DNA of 64,000 bases, from NCBI RefSeq assembly GCF_000814025.1, contig NZ_JWLL01000006.1:868001-932000 (forward strand). Direction: 5' to 3'. The first letter of the stretch is position 1; the number at the start of each line of letters is the position of its first letter. The notes below the pieces were generated by a model, which saw only the letters and a program-made list of their open reading frames with translations, was not told the DNA's origin and ran no database searches. Below, in pieces: positions 1-8,532 of the stretch. The translations under genes and the position numbers were made by a program. Source of the DNA: Tateyamaria sp. ANG-S1. Its GTDB lineage: Bacteria > Pseudomonadota > Alphaproteobacteria > Rhodobacterales > Rhodobacteraceae.

Positions 1-239
1 TCGCGTTTCATAGTCATGTCCTGCAGGTAGATGGTGACCTGTAGAAGCCGGGACTTGTCGCTGCCGGCCTCAGCCAGACGATCATTGAGAAAGGCCAAGG
101 CATTTGTGGTTTGCGCCGCGATGCCCTGGGCGGCGTCGGGGTCGTAGGCCACCGCGTAGACCAGCCCGCCATGCGCAACGGCGAGGCTGCGCCCCCGCGC
201 CGGGGCGTGCCAGCGTTGGATATCCTTATGTGGGGGCAT
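1..239 (-). CDS. RidA-family protein, 3' part cut by window edge
   Basis: Read on the minus strand from the ATG at 239, about 79 residues are visible before the window ends. The segment LAFLNDRLAEAGSDKSRLL followed by VTIYLQDM matches the RidA/YjgF/UK114 pattern, a small trimeric protein that hydrolyses reactive enamine and imine intermediates or related substrates in the cytosol. Family members are usually 110-130 residues, so roughly the last third is missing here, including the conserved C-terminal Arg region. It lies downstream of coxM in the same direction, behind a hairpin, so it may be its own unit or the distal gene of the cox cluster. The exact substrate cannot be told. Confidence 0.72.
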   Translation of the reverse strand, partial: MPPHKDIQRWHAPARGRSLAVAHGGLVYAVAYDPDAAQGIAAQTTNALAFLNDRLAEAGSDKSRLLQVTIYLQDMTMKR

Positions 240-261
240 TTTATTCTTCCTCAGACATGCA

Positions 262-288
262 AAAGGCCCGGGGCATGCCCGAGCCTTT
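262..288 (-). terminator. Hairpin terminator after coxM
   Basis: An imperfect inverted repeat (AAAGGCCCGGG / CCCGAGCCTTT on the plus strand) lies 20 bases past the coxM stop. Read on the minus strand it ends in CCTTTT, which suits a weak rho-independent terminator between coxM and the RidA-like gene. Confidence 0.5.
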
Positions 289-307
289 CGATTGTTCTAA
301 GCGAATG

Positions 308-1096
308 TCAGGCGGCAGCGGCCACCGCCCGCTTGGTCATCACGCCGCATAGGTGCGCGCGGTAGTCACCGGTGCCGTGCAGGTCGCTGATCATGTCGTC
401 CCCGCTCAGGCTCAGGCCATCAATTGCGTCGGGCGAGAAATTCGACGACAACGTCGCCTCGGCCTCCGCCCAGCGGAACACGCCGTCATTGCTGGCGCCG
501 GTGATCGCGACGCGCACGCCGTCGGCATATTTGGCGACAAACACGCCCACCAGTGCAAAGCGCGAGGCAGGCTGGACGAATTTCTGGTAGTTCGCCTTTT
601 CCGGCACGGGGAAGCGGACTTCTGTGATGATTTCGCCCTCGTCCAGCGCAGTGGTGAACATGCCCTGGAAGTAGTCGTCGGCGGCAATCTCGCGCGTGTT
701 GGTCACGATGGTGGCACCTGATCCAAGCGCGGCCGCCGGATAGCAGGCTGACGGGTCGTTGTTCGCGAGCGAGCCGCCGATCGTGCCCCGGTTGCGCACC
801 GCGGGATCACCGATATGCGCCGCTGTCGCCGCGAGCGCCGGATAGGCACCTGCCTCCGCCGCAACGGTCGCGTGGTTTGTTGCGCCCCCGATGCAGATCG
901 CGCCGTCGTCGCCGGTACAAACGCCCTGCATCTCGGCAATGCCTTTGAGGCTTACCAGTTTCGACGGTTGCGCCAACCGCTGCTTCAGCGTGGGGATCAG
1001 GGTCTGCCCGCCCCCCAGCGCCTGCGCGTCCTCGGCCCCGAGCGCTGCGACCGCATCTGCGACCGAACCGGGCTTTTCAAAGTCGAAGTTGTACAT
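308..1096 (-). CDS. coxM: Form II CO dehydrogenase-type medium subunit (FAD)
   Basis: 262 residues, the usual size for the FAD-binding medium subunit of aerobic CO dehydrogenase-type molybdenum hydroxylases. The protein passes electrons from the 2Fe-2S centres of CoxS to FAD and onward to the respiratory chain. The two FAD-contact motifs are visible: GGGQTLIP at residues 28-35 and RGTIGGSLAN at about 103-112. The ATG at 1096 has an AAAGGA ribosome site about 8 bases upstream. It follows coxL by about 100 bases that hold a G-rich hairpin, so its expression may be tuned separately. The order S-L-M is that of form II clusters; the true substrate is not settled by sequence. Confidence 0.88.
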   Translation of the reverse strand: MYNFDFEKPGSVADAVAALGAEDAQALGGGQTLIPTLKQRLAQPSKLVSLKGIAEMQGVCTGDDGAICIGGATNHATVAAEAGAYPALAATAAHIGDPAVRNRGTIGGSLANNDPSACYPAAALGSGATIVTNTREIAADDYFQGMFTTALDEGEIITEVRFPVPEKANYQKFVQPASRFALVGVFVAKYADGVRVAITGASNDGVFRWAEAEATLSSNFSPDAIDGLSLSGDDMISDLHGTGDYRAHLCGVMTKRAVAAAA

Positions 1097-1149
1097 CTCT
1101 TGGTCCTTTCATCCGAAACAGAGAACGAGGTTCCCTCTTCCCTGTTTCA

Positions 1150-1183
1150 AAAAAATCCCGGGGGTCCGGGGGCTGGCCCCCGG
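1150..1183 (-). repeat. G-rich hairpin element between coxL and coxM
   Basis: Just after the coxL stop on the minus strand there is a perfect stem CCGGGGG(CCAG)CCCCCGG, then more G/C-rich sequence, then a run of seven T (plus-strand A run at 1150-1156). It can act as a terminator or attenuator inside the cox operon. From memory, similar G-rich hairpins recur between genes in many Rhodobacteraceae genomes; that is recollection and was not searched. Confidence 0.6.
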
Positions 1184-1198
1184 CTCCACCCTATCCAT

Positions 1199-3562
1199 TT
1201 AGCAGTTCATGGCCGCCCAAACGCGATCCGGCGATAAGGGCATGTCGATATGGGTCACATCTTTGCCCGCCGATTGCAGCGCATCCACAACGGCATTCAC
1301 GACAGCTGGAGGTGAGCCGATGGCTCCAGCCTCACCACAACCTTTCACGCCAAGCGGGTTGTGCGTGCAAGGCGTCTGGCTCGAGTGATCCACGTCGAAC
1401 ATCGGCAGATCGTCAGCGCGCGGCATCGCATAGTCCATGTAGGACGCGCTGAGCAGCTGGCCGTTCTCGTCATAGGCGCAGTTTTCCAAAAGCGCCTGCC
1501 CGATCCCTTGGGCTAGACCGCCGTGCACCTGTCCGGTCACGATCATCGGGTTGATGATGTTGCCGAAATCATCAGCCGCGGCGAACCGTTCGATGGTCAC
1601 TTTGCCTGTGTCCGGGTCCACTTCAACTTCACAGGCATAAGCCCCTGACGGATATGTGAAATTCGACGGATCGTAGAAGGCCGTTTCCTCCAGACCCGGC
1701 TCGATGTCTTCGAGAGGGTAGTTGTGGGGCACGTAGGCCGCTAGGGTCACATCGCCCCAGGCGACCGACTTGTCGGTGCCTGCGACCGAGAACGCACCGT
1801 CCTTCAACTCGATGTCCGCTTCGGAGGCTTCGAGCAGGTGGGACGCGATCTTCTTGGCCTTGTTGATGATTTTCTCGGTCGCACGGACCATAGCGGACCC
1901 GCCCACCGCGATAGAGCGGGAGCCGTAGGTGCCCATGCCCATCGGTGTGTTGGCCGTGTCGCCATGCACGATCTCGACCATGTTTTCGTCAATACCGATC
2001 ATCTCGGCCACCACCTGGGCAAAGGACGTCTCGTGTCCCTGCCCGTGGCTGTGCGAGCCGGTCATCACGACCAGACCACCGGTGGCGTTGACTCGCACGG
2101 TGGCGGATTCGTAGAGACCAGCACGCGCGCCAAGCTGTCCCACGAGGTTTGACGGCGCGATGCCGCAGGCCTCGATATAGCAGTTCACACCAAGACCGCG
2201 CAGCTTGCCGTTCTTTTCGCTTTCCGCGCGGCGGGCGGCGAAGCCCTCGAAGTCACCCATCTCTTCGAGCTTGTCCATGGTACCGTGGTAGTCACCCGTG
2301 TCGTATTCGACCGCGACCGGCGTCGCATAGGGAAACTCCGTGATGAAGTTCTGGCGGCGCAGCGCGATGGGATCGACACCCAGCTCGCGCGCGGCCTTGT
2401 CCACGACGCGCTCCAGTTGGAACGTCGCCTCCGGTCGGCCCGCGCCGCGATAGGCGTCGACGGGCACAGTGTTGGTGAACACAGCCTTGACGTTCACGTA
2501 GATAAGCGGGGTTTTGTAGTTCCCGGCCATCAGCGTGCCGTGCAGCCATGTGGGCACCGATGGCGCAAAGGTAGACAGATATGCCCCCATATTGGCGTGC
2601 GTCTCCGTGCGGATCGCGGTGAAGTTGTTGTCTGCGTCCAGCGCCAGTTCGATCTTGGTCACGTGGTCACGGCCATGGGCGTCGGAGATGAACGCCTCTG
2701 TCCGCGAGGATGTCCATTTGACGGGACGGTTGCAGGCCTTGGCGGCAAAGGTGCAGAACGCCTCTTCCTGGTAGTGGAAGATCTTCGTGCCGAAACCACC
2801 ACCCACGTCGGGCGCCACGACGCGCAGCTTGTGTTCCGGGATGCCGAGAACGAAGGCGCCCATCAGCAGACGGATCACATGGGGGTTTTGTGATGTGGTG
2901 TAGAGCGTCGACTCGTCCGTGCCGCGGGCATAGTCGCCGACGGCCACGCGCGGCTCCATCGGGTTGGCGACGAGGCGGTTGTTGACCAGTTCGAGCGACG
3001 TCACATGCGCCGCATCTTCGAACGCCTTGTTCACAGCGTCCTTGTTCTCTTCAACAAAGCCCCAGTCGTAGCAGAGGTTGTTGTCGAGATCGTCGTGCAC
3101 CTTGGTGGCGCCGTCCTGCAGGGCCGCTTTCATGTCTACGACGGCGGGTAGCTCGTCGATGTCGACGACGATGGCTTCGGCTGCATCACGCGCTTCGGCG
3201 AGGCTGTCCGCCACGACGGCAGCGATGGGTTCGCCCACGTGGCGCACCTTGCCCTGGGCCAGGATCGGGTGGGCCGGTTCCTGCATGGGTTGGCCGTGCT
3301 TGTCGGTGACCTGCCAGCCGCAGGGAATCCCGCCCACGCCTTCAAAGTCCGAACTGGTGAAGATGCGCACCACGCCGGGCATTCCCGCCGCAGCGCTCGT
3401 GTCGATGTTCGTGATCGTTCCGTGCGCAATGTCAGAGCGCAGGAAATGCACGTAGGCTTGCCCGTGCATGTTGATGTCGTCGGTGTAGTTCCCGGCCCCT
3501 GTCAGGAACCGTACGTCCTCGCGCCGCTTGCTGCTGGCGCCGATGCCTCCGTCTTTTGGCAT
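1199..3562 (-). CDS. coxL: Form II CO dehydrogenase-type large (Mo) subunit
   Basis: 787 residues, typical for the molybdopterin cytosine dinucleotide-binding large subunit of the xanthine dehydrogenase/CO dehydrogenase superfamily. The active-site loop reads AYRGAGR (residues 370-376), the form II signature; bona fide form I CO dehydrogenases have AYxCSFR with a Cu-binding Cys here, which is absent. The conserved catalytic Glu is in GCGEAGAIG near the C terminus (about E744). The start ATG at 3562 has an AGGGAGG ribosome site. It follows coxS and precedes coxM. Form II enzymes are often annotated as CO dehydrogenase, but Roseobacter strains with only form II have been reported not to oxidise CO, so another small carbonyl or aldehyde substrate is possible. 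Confidence 0.9.
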   Translation of the reverse strand: MPKDGGIGASSKRREDVRFLTGAGNYTDDINMHGQAYVHFLRSDIAHGTITNIDTSAAAGMPGVVRIFTSSDFEGVGGIPCGWQVTDKHGQPMQEPAHPILAQGKVRHVGEPIAAVVADSLAEARDAAEAIVVDIDELPAVVDMKAALQDGATKVHDDLDNNLCYDWGFVEENKDAVNKAFEDAAHVTSLELVNNRLVANPMEPRVAVGDYARGTDESTLYTTSQNPHVIRLLMGAFVLGIPEHKLRVVAPDVGGGFGTKIFHYQEEAFCTFAAKACNRPVKWTSSRTEAFISDAHGRDHVTKIELALDADNNFTAIRTETHANMGAYLSTFAPSVPTWLHGTLMAGNYKTPLIYVNVKAVFTNTVPVDAYRGAGRPEATFQLERVVDKAARELGVDPIALRRQNFITEFPYATPVAVEYDTGDYHGTMDKLEEMGDFEGFAARRAESEKNGKLRGLGVNCYIEACGIAPSNLVGQLGARAGLYESATVRVNATGGLVVMTGSHSHGQGHETSFAQVVAEMIGIDENMVEIVHGDTANTPMGMGTYGSRSIAVGGSAMVRATEKIINKAKKIASHLLEASEADIELKDGAFSVAGTDKSVAWGDVTLAAYVPHNYPLEDIEPGLEETAFYDPSNFTYPSGAYACEVEVDPDTGKVTIERFAAADDFGNIINPMIVTGQVHGGLAQGIGQALLENCAYDENGQLLSASYMDYAMPRADDLPMFDVDHSSQTPCTHNPLGVKGCGEAGAIGSPPAVVNAVVDALQSAGKDVTHIDMPLSPDRVWAAMNC

Positions 3563-3615
3563 ATTCTATTCCTCCCTGTTGGCGTGGCACGCCTCCCCGC
3601 GCGCCTGCTGACTGA

Positions 3616-3639
3616 CAGCCCGGAAGGATATCCGGGCTG
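3616..3639. other. Perfect 9-bp hairpin between coxS and coxL
   Basis: CAGCCCGGA and TCCGGGCTG flank a 6-base loop in the 91-base gap between coxS and coxL. No T run follows in either direction, so an mRNA-processing or stability role is more likely than termination. Confidence 0.5.
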
Positions 3640-3653
3640 CGGAATGCTTGGGT

Positions 3654-4139
<486 letters not shown>

Positions 4140-4208
4140 GGCACCCTCCCTTTTGGCTTTTTCGCTGTTTCAGAGTTAAGCATGCGCTCAATCACTTGAG
4201 AACAGAAA

Positions 4209-4229
4209 ACTTCGCTGCATCCGCGAAGT
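4209..4229. other. Short inverted repeat upstream of coxS
   Basis: ACTTCGC and GCGAAGT separated by 7 bases lie in the 108-base gap upstream of coxS, about 70 bases before its start. It could be a hairpin ending the upstream mRNA or an operator for coxSLM; the sequence alone does not decide. Confidence 0.35.
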
Positions 4230-4247
4230 GCATGATCTTGCAGAGGC

Positions 4248-5240
4248 TTAGCTCTCGCGTGGGCGGGGACGGGTCGGGATTTCCTTGAGCAGCCCGCCCA
4301 CGCCCATGTGCGAGATGTCGGCTTGCGTTAGGTCTACGCCGCAGATCAGCCGCTCCATCACCCAGTCGGCCCCGTTGAGCGCAGGCGAACGGGCGCAGCC
4401 AGGCAGGCCAATCACCGGTTTGTTGCCCAAAGTGCCGAAGAACAGCAGGTTCCCCGGATCAACGGGCATGCCGTAGGCAGTGACGTTGCCTCCCGCATCG
4501 CGCACGGCATTGGGGGCGACGTCATGCGTGTCTGACGTGGCCGACGCGGTAAGGATGAAGATGAATTCGCCCTCCGCCTGTTCAACGGCCTGCGCCAGAG
4601 GTGCATCGCGATGTGGCACTATGATGCGCGGGCTCAGCGCGATCCCGAACCGGTCGAGCCGACCGGTGAGTGCCGCGCGCCCTTTGCCGGACGGCTCAGC
4701 ATTGCCGACCTGCGTTTCGATCAGGGTCGCGGTGGTATAGCGTGGAGGCAGGACGCGGATGGTGTGGGCAGCATTTGCGGTCGCAGCGTCCAGCGCCGTC
4801 TCGGCCACTGCGTAGGCGATGATCTTGATCGTGGCGATCATGGTCCCTTCGTCCACCCGGTGGAACGGGGGGACTGTGGCGATGGTGATCATCGGATCGA
4901 CGCTGTTGATGGCGGCGATGCGGTCGGCGTCGAGCGCCACCACGCCCGGCCCTGTGGCGTAGAGGTTCACCCGCCCTGCCCCGGCTGCGCTGATGCGCAG
5001 ACCCTGCGCGTCGGGATCGGGTGCCACGGCAGCGGCAAGCCTTTGTGCGGCGGTGTTTTCTTCGATGTCGCCGTGGTCTAGTGCGGCAACGGTGAGCGTG
5101 TCGTGCCCCGCGGCTCGGAGGTTGGCGATGTTTTCTGTGGTTAGAACCGTGCCCTTGGGCACGCGACCCGTGTTCCCGGCCAGCGAATGGGCGAGGATGG
5201 TGCCAACCGCGTCGTCCGCGCGCCGTGGGCCGAACTTCAT
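4248..5240 (-). CDS. Molybdopterin-binding protein of the cox cluster
   Basis: 330 residues with a MoaB/Mog-type molybdopterin-binding fold in the second half. Visible are FIFILTASATSDTHDVAPNA, then YGMPVDPGNLLFFG and VIGLPGCARSPALNG, matching the cofactor-binding loops of MogA/MoeA-like proteins. The N-terminal half lacks the full MoeA architecture, so it is not housekeeping MoeA. Its start overlaps the stop of the upstream xdhC-like gene by four bases (ATGA), so the two are translationally coupled. Such proteins accompany molybdenum hydroxylase genes and are thought to deliver or mature the MCD cofactor for the adjacent enzyme. The precise step is unknown. Confidence 0.78.
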   Translation of the reverse strand: MKFGPRRADDAVGTILAHSLAGNTGRVPKGTVLTTENIANLRAAGHDTLTVAALDHGDIEENTAAQRLAAAVAPDPDAQGLRISAAGAGRVNLYATGPGVVALDADRIAAINSVDPMITIATVPPFHRVDEGTMIATIKIIAYAVAETALDAATANAAHTIRVLPPRYTTATLIETQVGNAEPSGKGRAALTGRLDRFGIALSPRIIVPHRDAPLAQAVEQAEGEFIFILTASATSDTHDVAPNAVRDAGGNVTAYGMPVDPGNLLFFGTLGNKPVIGLPGCARSPALNGADWVMERLICGVDLTQADISHMGVGGLLKEIPTRPRPRES

Positions 5241-6205
5241 GCGCCTTGCCTGAGGGTCGAGATCATCTGGGCGAGGATCGAAACCGCGATCTCGGGCGGG
5301 CTTGCGGCCCCTATATCGAGGCCGATGGGTCCCTTGATCCGGGCGATCTGGTCGGCGGTGAACCCTGCCTCTTCCAGCCTTGAGACTCGTTTGGCGTGGG
5401 TGCGGGTGGAGCCGAGCGCGCCGATATAGAAGGCGTCGGAGTTAAGCGCGATGTGCAGCGCGGGATCGTCCAGCTTGGGATCGTGGGTGAGCAGGACAAG
5501 GGCGGTGCGGGCGTCCACGCCAACCTCTGCAAGCGCTTCGTCTGGCCAGTCGTTGATCACGCGCTCGCCGGGAAAACGCGCTTCGGACCCGAATGCCTCG
5601 CGCGGGTCGATGATATAGGGATCGTAGCCTGCGAGTTTGGCCATGGGCACCAGCGCCTGCGCGATATGCACACCGCCCACGATGGCGAGGCGCAAGGGCG
5701 GGTTGTGGATGGCGACGAAGGTCTTGCCGTCCTCCTCCATTCCCGTGCGGTCCTTGGCAAAGCGGGCGGCGTGACCCTCGCGGTCCAGCCGCCGCTCCCA
5801 GTTTTCCGTGTCCACGACATACGCCACCTGATCGCGGAGTGCGCGCGCGGCGACGAGATTTTCGAGGAGCGCGCGCGGCATGGCTGCGCCCACGGGTTCC
5901 ACCAGGATCTTGATCGTGCCGCCACAGGCGAGGCCCACTGCGAAGGCGTCGCCATCGCTGACACCATATTCCAGCAACCGCGGCGCGCCATCCTCCAGCG
6001 CTTCCATCGCCTCGACCACCACGGCACCCTCGACACAGCCGCCCGAGACGGAGCCCATCATGTCGCCATCCCCCGATACGACCATCTGAGCACCCGCACG
6101 GCGGGGCGCGCTGCCCCAGGTCTCGATCACCGTGGCAAGGGCCGCGCCCTTGCCCGCCTTGACCCACTCGAGTGCCTGTTCTGGTGCGGTTTCAACCGAC
6201 GGCAT
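5237..6205 (-). CDS. XdhC/CoxI-family Mo-hydroxylase maturation factor
   Basis: About 322 residues. The N-terminal XdhC_CoxI domain has ATVIETWGSAPRRAGAQM and GSVSGGCVEGAV, a motif with the conserved Cys used in handling the molybdenum cofactor; the second half (from about LRLAIVGGVHIAQAL) is the Rossmann-like XdhC_C domain. These proteins bind the cofactor and promote its sulfuration and insertion into xanthine dehydrogenase-type enzymes. The ATG at 6205 has GGAA about 6 bases upstream and is preferred over the in-frame GTG at 6217. It is the first gene of the cox-maturation operon, divergent from bolA. Confidence 0.85.
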   Translation of the reverse strand: MPSVETAPEQALEWVKAGKGAALATVIETWGSAPRRAGAQMVVSGDGDMMGSVSGGCVEGAVVVEAMEALEDGAPRLLEYGVSDGDAFAVGLACGGTIKILVEPVGAAMPRALLENLVAARALRDQVAYVVDTENWERRLDREGHAARFAKDRTGMEEDGKTFVAIHNPPLRLAIVGGVHIAQALVPMAKLAGYDPYIIDPREAFGSEARFPGERVINDWPDEALAEVGVDARTALVLLTHDPKLDDPALHIALNSDAFYIGALGSTRTHAKRVSRLEEAGFTADQIARIKGPIGLDIGAASPPEIAVSILAQMISTLRQGA

Positions 6206-6368
6206 ATCGCGTTCCACTCTCTGCTGATCTCATCCCGGGCAAATCGTAGTCACGGCGCTGAACAGAAGACAACCCCGCCTTAAGCACATGTCCCTGCGCG
6301 TGCTTCTGCTTGCACGCCCCGGACCTGCGGCCTACATCTTGGATCAAGACCTGCCGGAGACACCATTC

Positions 6369-6608
6369 ATGCCCATGCAAGCGCAAGAGATCGAAGATTT
6401 GATCCGCGAGAGCTTTCCAGATGCCAAGATCACCATCACCGACCTTGCCGGTGACGGGAATCATTATTCGGCGGAGGTGATCGACGCCTCATTCGAGGGC
6501 ATGAACCGGGTGCAGCAGCACCGGGCGGTGACCAAGGCGCTCAAGGGCAAGATGGATGGCAGCCATGGAGAGCTGCACGCGCTGGCCCTGACGACCAAGG
6601 CACCCTGA
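6369..6608 (+). CDS. BolA-family protein
   Basis: 79 residues starting MPMQAQEIEDLIRESFPDA, with a GGAGA ribosome site about 8 bases before the ATG; an upstream in-frame start at 6288 has no ribosome site. The sequence has the BolA class II-KH fold pattern, with HYSAEVIDASFEG and the conserved RVQQHRAVTKAL helix. BolA proteins pair with CGFS monothiol glutaredoxins to hold a 2Fe-2S cluster and act in iron-sulfur transfer or iron sensing. The matching glutaredoxin is two genes downstream in the same operon, which supports this role. Confidence 0.9.
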   Translation: MPMQAQEIEDLIRESFPDAKITITDLAGDGNHYSAEVIDASFEGMNRVQQHRAVTKALKGKMDGSHGELHALALTTKAP

Positions 6609-6916
6609 TGGCGCTGCTATCCCTGATCCAGCGCGCGTTCACGCGGCAGGGGCGACGCCCCTTGGCAGCGCGCCGTCCGGATCGAGGGGAGATGGGCCAG
6701 ACACGCTCCGTTCCGCTGGGTATGGAGGCTGTGGATATGGACCTGGTCGACAAGGTCAACCGGCGCAATGATGCGCTGGAGCGGGTCGCGACCATACGGA
6801 CGGGTGGGCGCACTAACAGCTTTGCGGGGCGCGCCAGCACCCATGTGGACGCCATGCCCGAAGACGAAACTTATGCCGCGCGGTTCCACCGCGCCTTCCA
6901 GAAGAAAGGCAAATGA
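6608..6916 (+). CDS. Unknown protein between bolA and grxD
   Basis: 102 residues, basic, with no recognised domain. It has a short amphipathic N terminus ([15 protein letters not shown]) and an Arg-rich segment, then [16 protein letters not shown] and a polar C terminus ending QKKGK. Its start codon overlaps the bolA stop by one base (TGATG), and its stop lies two bases before the grxD start, so it is translationally coupled to both. That placement suggests a role tied to the BolA-glutaredoxin iron-sulfur pair, but this is guilt by association only. There is no transmembrane segment or signal peptide. Confidence 0.72.
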   Translation: MALLSLIQRAFTRQGRRPLAARRPDRGEMGQTRSVPLGMEAVDMDLVDKVNRRNDALERVATIRTGGRTNSFAGRASTHVDAMPEDETYAARFHRAFQKKGK

Positions 6917-6917
6917 C

Positions 6918-7280
6918 ATGACCGACGCTGCAAGCCGGATCACCGAAACCATCAAGGACAACCCCGTGGTGCTGTATATGAAAGGCACCAAGTCCATGCC
7001 CCAATGCGGCTTTTCCAGCCGCGTGGCAGGTGTACTGAACTATATGGGCGTGGACTTCACGGATGTGAACGTTCTGGCCGATGAGGAAATCCGTCAGGGG
7101 ATCAAGGACTTCTCCGACTGGCCCACCATCCCGCAGCTTTACGTCAAGGGCGAGTTCGTGGGTGGCTGTGACATCATCACAGAGATGACCCTGTCGGGAG
7201 AACTGGACACACTCTTCGACGAAAACGGCGTGACCTATGACAAGGATGCCGCCGACAAGATCCGCGAAGCCAACGGCTGA
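6918..7280 (+). CDS. grxD: CGFS monothiol glutaredoxin
   Basis: 120 residues from the ATG at 6918, which sits just after the upstream stop with GAAAGGC as ribosome site; a longer in-frame ORF begins inside the previous gene and is not needed. The active site is CGFS with Cys30, followed by [19 protein letters not shown] (cis-Pro and glutathione-binding GG). Grx4/Grx5-type proteins bind a glutathione-ligated 2Fe-2S cluster and hand it to targets, usually together with BolA, encoded just upstream. A strong terminator follows. Confidence 0.95.
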   Translation: MTDAASRITETIKDNPVVLYMKGTKSMPQCGFSSRVAGVLNYMGVDFTDVNVLADEEIRQGIKDFSDWPTIPQLYVKGEFVGGCDIITEMTLSGELDTLFDENGVTYDKDAADKIREANG

Positions 7281-7327
7281 GGCCGGGCGCGGCGCGGGGC
7301 ACCTGCGCCTTACGAAGAATGAAACAA

Positions 7328-7354
7328 GCCGCGTCCCATAGGGGCGCGGCTTTC
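7328..7354 (+). terminator. Rho-independent terminator after grxD
   Basis: Stem GCCGCGTCCC / GGGGCGCGGC (one G-T pair, ATA loop) followed by TTTCCTTT, about 47 bases past the grxD stop. Confidence 0.85.
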
Positions 7355-7380
7355 CTTTGGATCAGAGCTGAGCTGCGCGC

Positions 7381-7776
7381 CTAGCTGGCAGTCTTTTCCT
7401 CGACCTCTGCCGCCAGCGCTTCGGCACGCGCGGCCAGCTCGGCCAGCGTTTCTGTCACCGCTTGCGGGACAACCGGCACTTCGATCCGTTCCGGTTCGGG
7501 CGCGCCCATATTGCGCAGGCCCTCCAGCTCGGCCTCACGCTCGGCCAACTTGCCTTCGACCTCTGCCACGCGATCCTCGACGCTCGCCGTCTTGTCGGCC
7601 AGCATCAGGCCAGCCATCAGGAGCATCCGTGCCTCGGGCATCCGACCCGCCTGATCCGCAAGGATTTGCGCTTCGTCGTCCAGCATCTTGGCCGCGGCGT
7701 GCAAATAGCTTTCCTCGCCCTCCTGACAGGCCACCTGGAACGGGCGGCCACCGATGGAAATCGTAACCTCAGGCAT
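7381..7776 (-). CDS. zapA: Cell division protein ZapA
   Basis: 131 residues from the ATG at 7776 (MPEVTISIGGRPFQVAC). The N-terminal half has the ZapA pattern: a beta-hairpin with IGG.PF.VAC, then EESYLHAAAKMLDDE and helix residues ALMLA-like (MLLMAGLMLADK). The C-terminal half is a long coiled coil. ZapA cross-links FtsZ protofilaments at the division ring. The start overlaps the stop of the upstream coiled-coil gene by eight bases, so the two are made together. A small zapA-containing unit divergent from tkt is, as I recall, common in this group. Confidence 0.88.
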   Translation of the reverse strand: MPEVTISIGGRPFQVACQEGEESYLHAAAKMLDDEAQILADQAGRMPEARMLLMAGLMLADKTASVEDRVAEVEGKLAEREAELEGLRNMGAPEPERIEVPVVPQAVTETLAELAARAEALAAEVEEKTAS

Positions 7777-8260
7777 CGGCGTCCTCCTCTTCCGGGGCTT
7801 CAAGCTGATCGAGCAGCGGTGTCAGCGCGCTGATGATGCTGCTCGCCTCGGCCACATCGGCGGCGCGGGCGGCGCGCAGCCCCTCAAGCTCAGCCATCAT
7901 GGACGTGTTGATGAGATGCGGCTCGCCCACACCTTCCTCGTTCGCGGTGCGCAGGGCCGCATTTGACTCGCGCAATTGTTCGTTGGCCTTGCGCAGGCGC
8001 TGCAACTCCAAGTCCAATTCCTCGACCTGCGCGCGGGCGGCGTCGGCAGCCACTTTTGCCTCGGCGGCGGCGTTTTCCTGGCTTTCGGACAGCTGCCGCA
8101 CCCGCTCGGTCAGCTGCGCGTTGGCAACTTTTTCATCGTCCAGGGCCGCCTGCAGCGCTGCCGTATCTTCGGCCCCGGCGGCGTCCAGCCCACCCAGACC
8201 GGTGGCAATCCGGTCCATCGCGGCGGTGAGCCGCTGTTGCAATCCGTCGATGTCACTCAT
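7769..8260 (-). CDS. Coiled-coil protein upstream of zapA
   Basis: 163 residues from the ATG at 8260 (MSDIDGLQQRLTAAMDRI). The protein is nearly all helix: a heptad-rich coiled coil from about residue 30 to 110, rich in Ala, Glu and Gln, then a region NTSMMAELEGLRAARAADVAE and an acidic tail EEEDADA. No enzyme motif is visible. The overlap with zapA suggests a partner in Z-ring organisation or a septal scaffold, but this is inferred from position only. A longer in-frame ORF to 8443 is rejected because it runs into the tkt promoter region. Confidence 0.8.
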   Translation of the reverse strand: MSDIDGLQQRLTAAMDRIATGLGGLDAAGAEDTAALQAALDDEKVANAQLTERVRQLSESQENAAAEAKVAADAARAQVEELDLELQRLRKANEQLRESNAALRTANEEGVGEPHLINTSMMAELEGLRAARAADVAEASSIISALTPLLDQLEAPEEEDADA

Positions 8261-8532
8261 GTGCGGTGCCTGTCCCCTTGTTCTTTTTGCACTCTGGCGC
8301 GTCCCGTCCCCCCAGACGGCACGCATCGAATCGATTTCGCGTCTGGTTAAGCGGAAGTCTATCCAAAGCGGTTCCGAAATGCGCCCCCCTTTGCGATCAA
8401 CCACTTGGCGGGCGGCGTTGAAGTCGCGCATCACCGCCGACACCCATGCGCGCTATTTTGCCGGAACGGACGACCTTGATCTTTGGCCTTTGCCTGATAT
8501 GCAGCGCCAAACCCATATTCCAAAGGACGATC

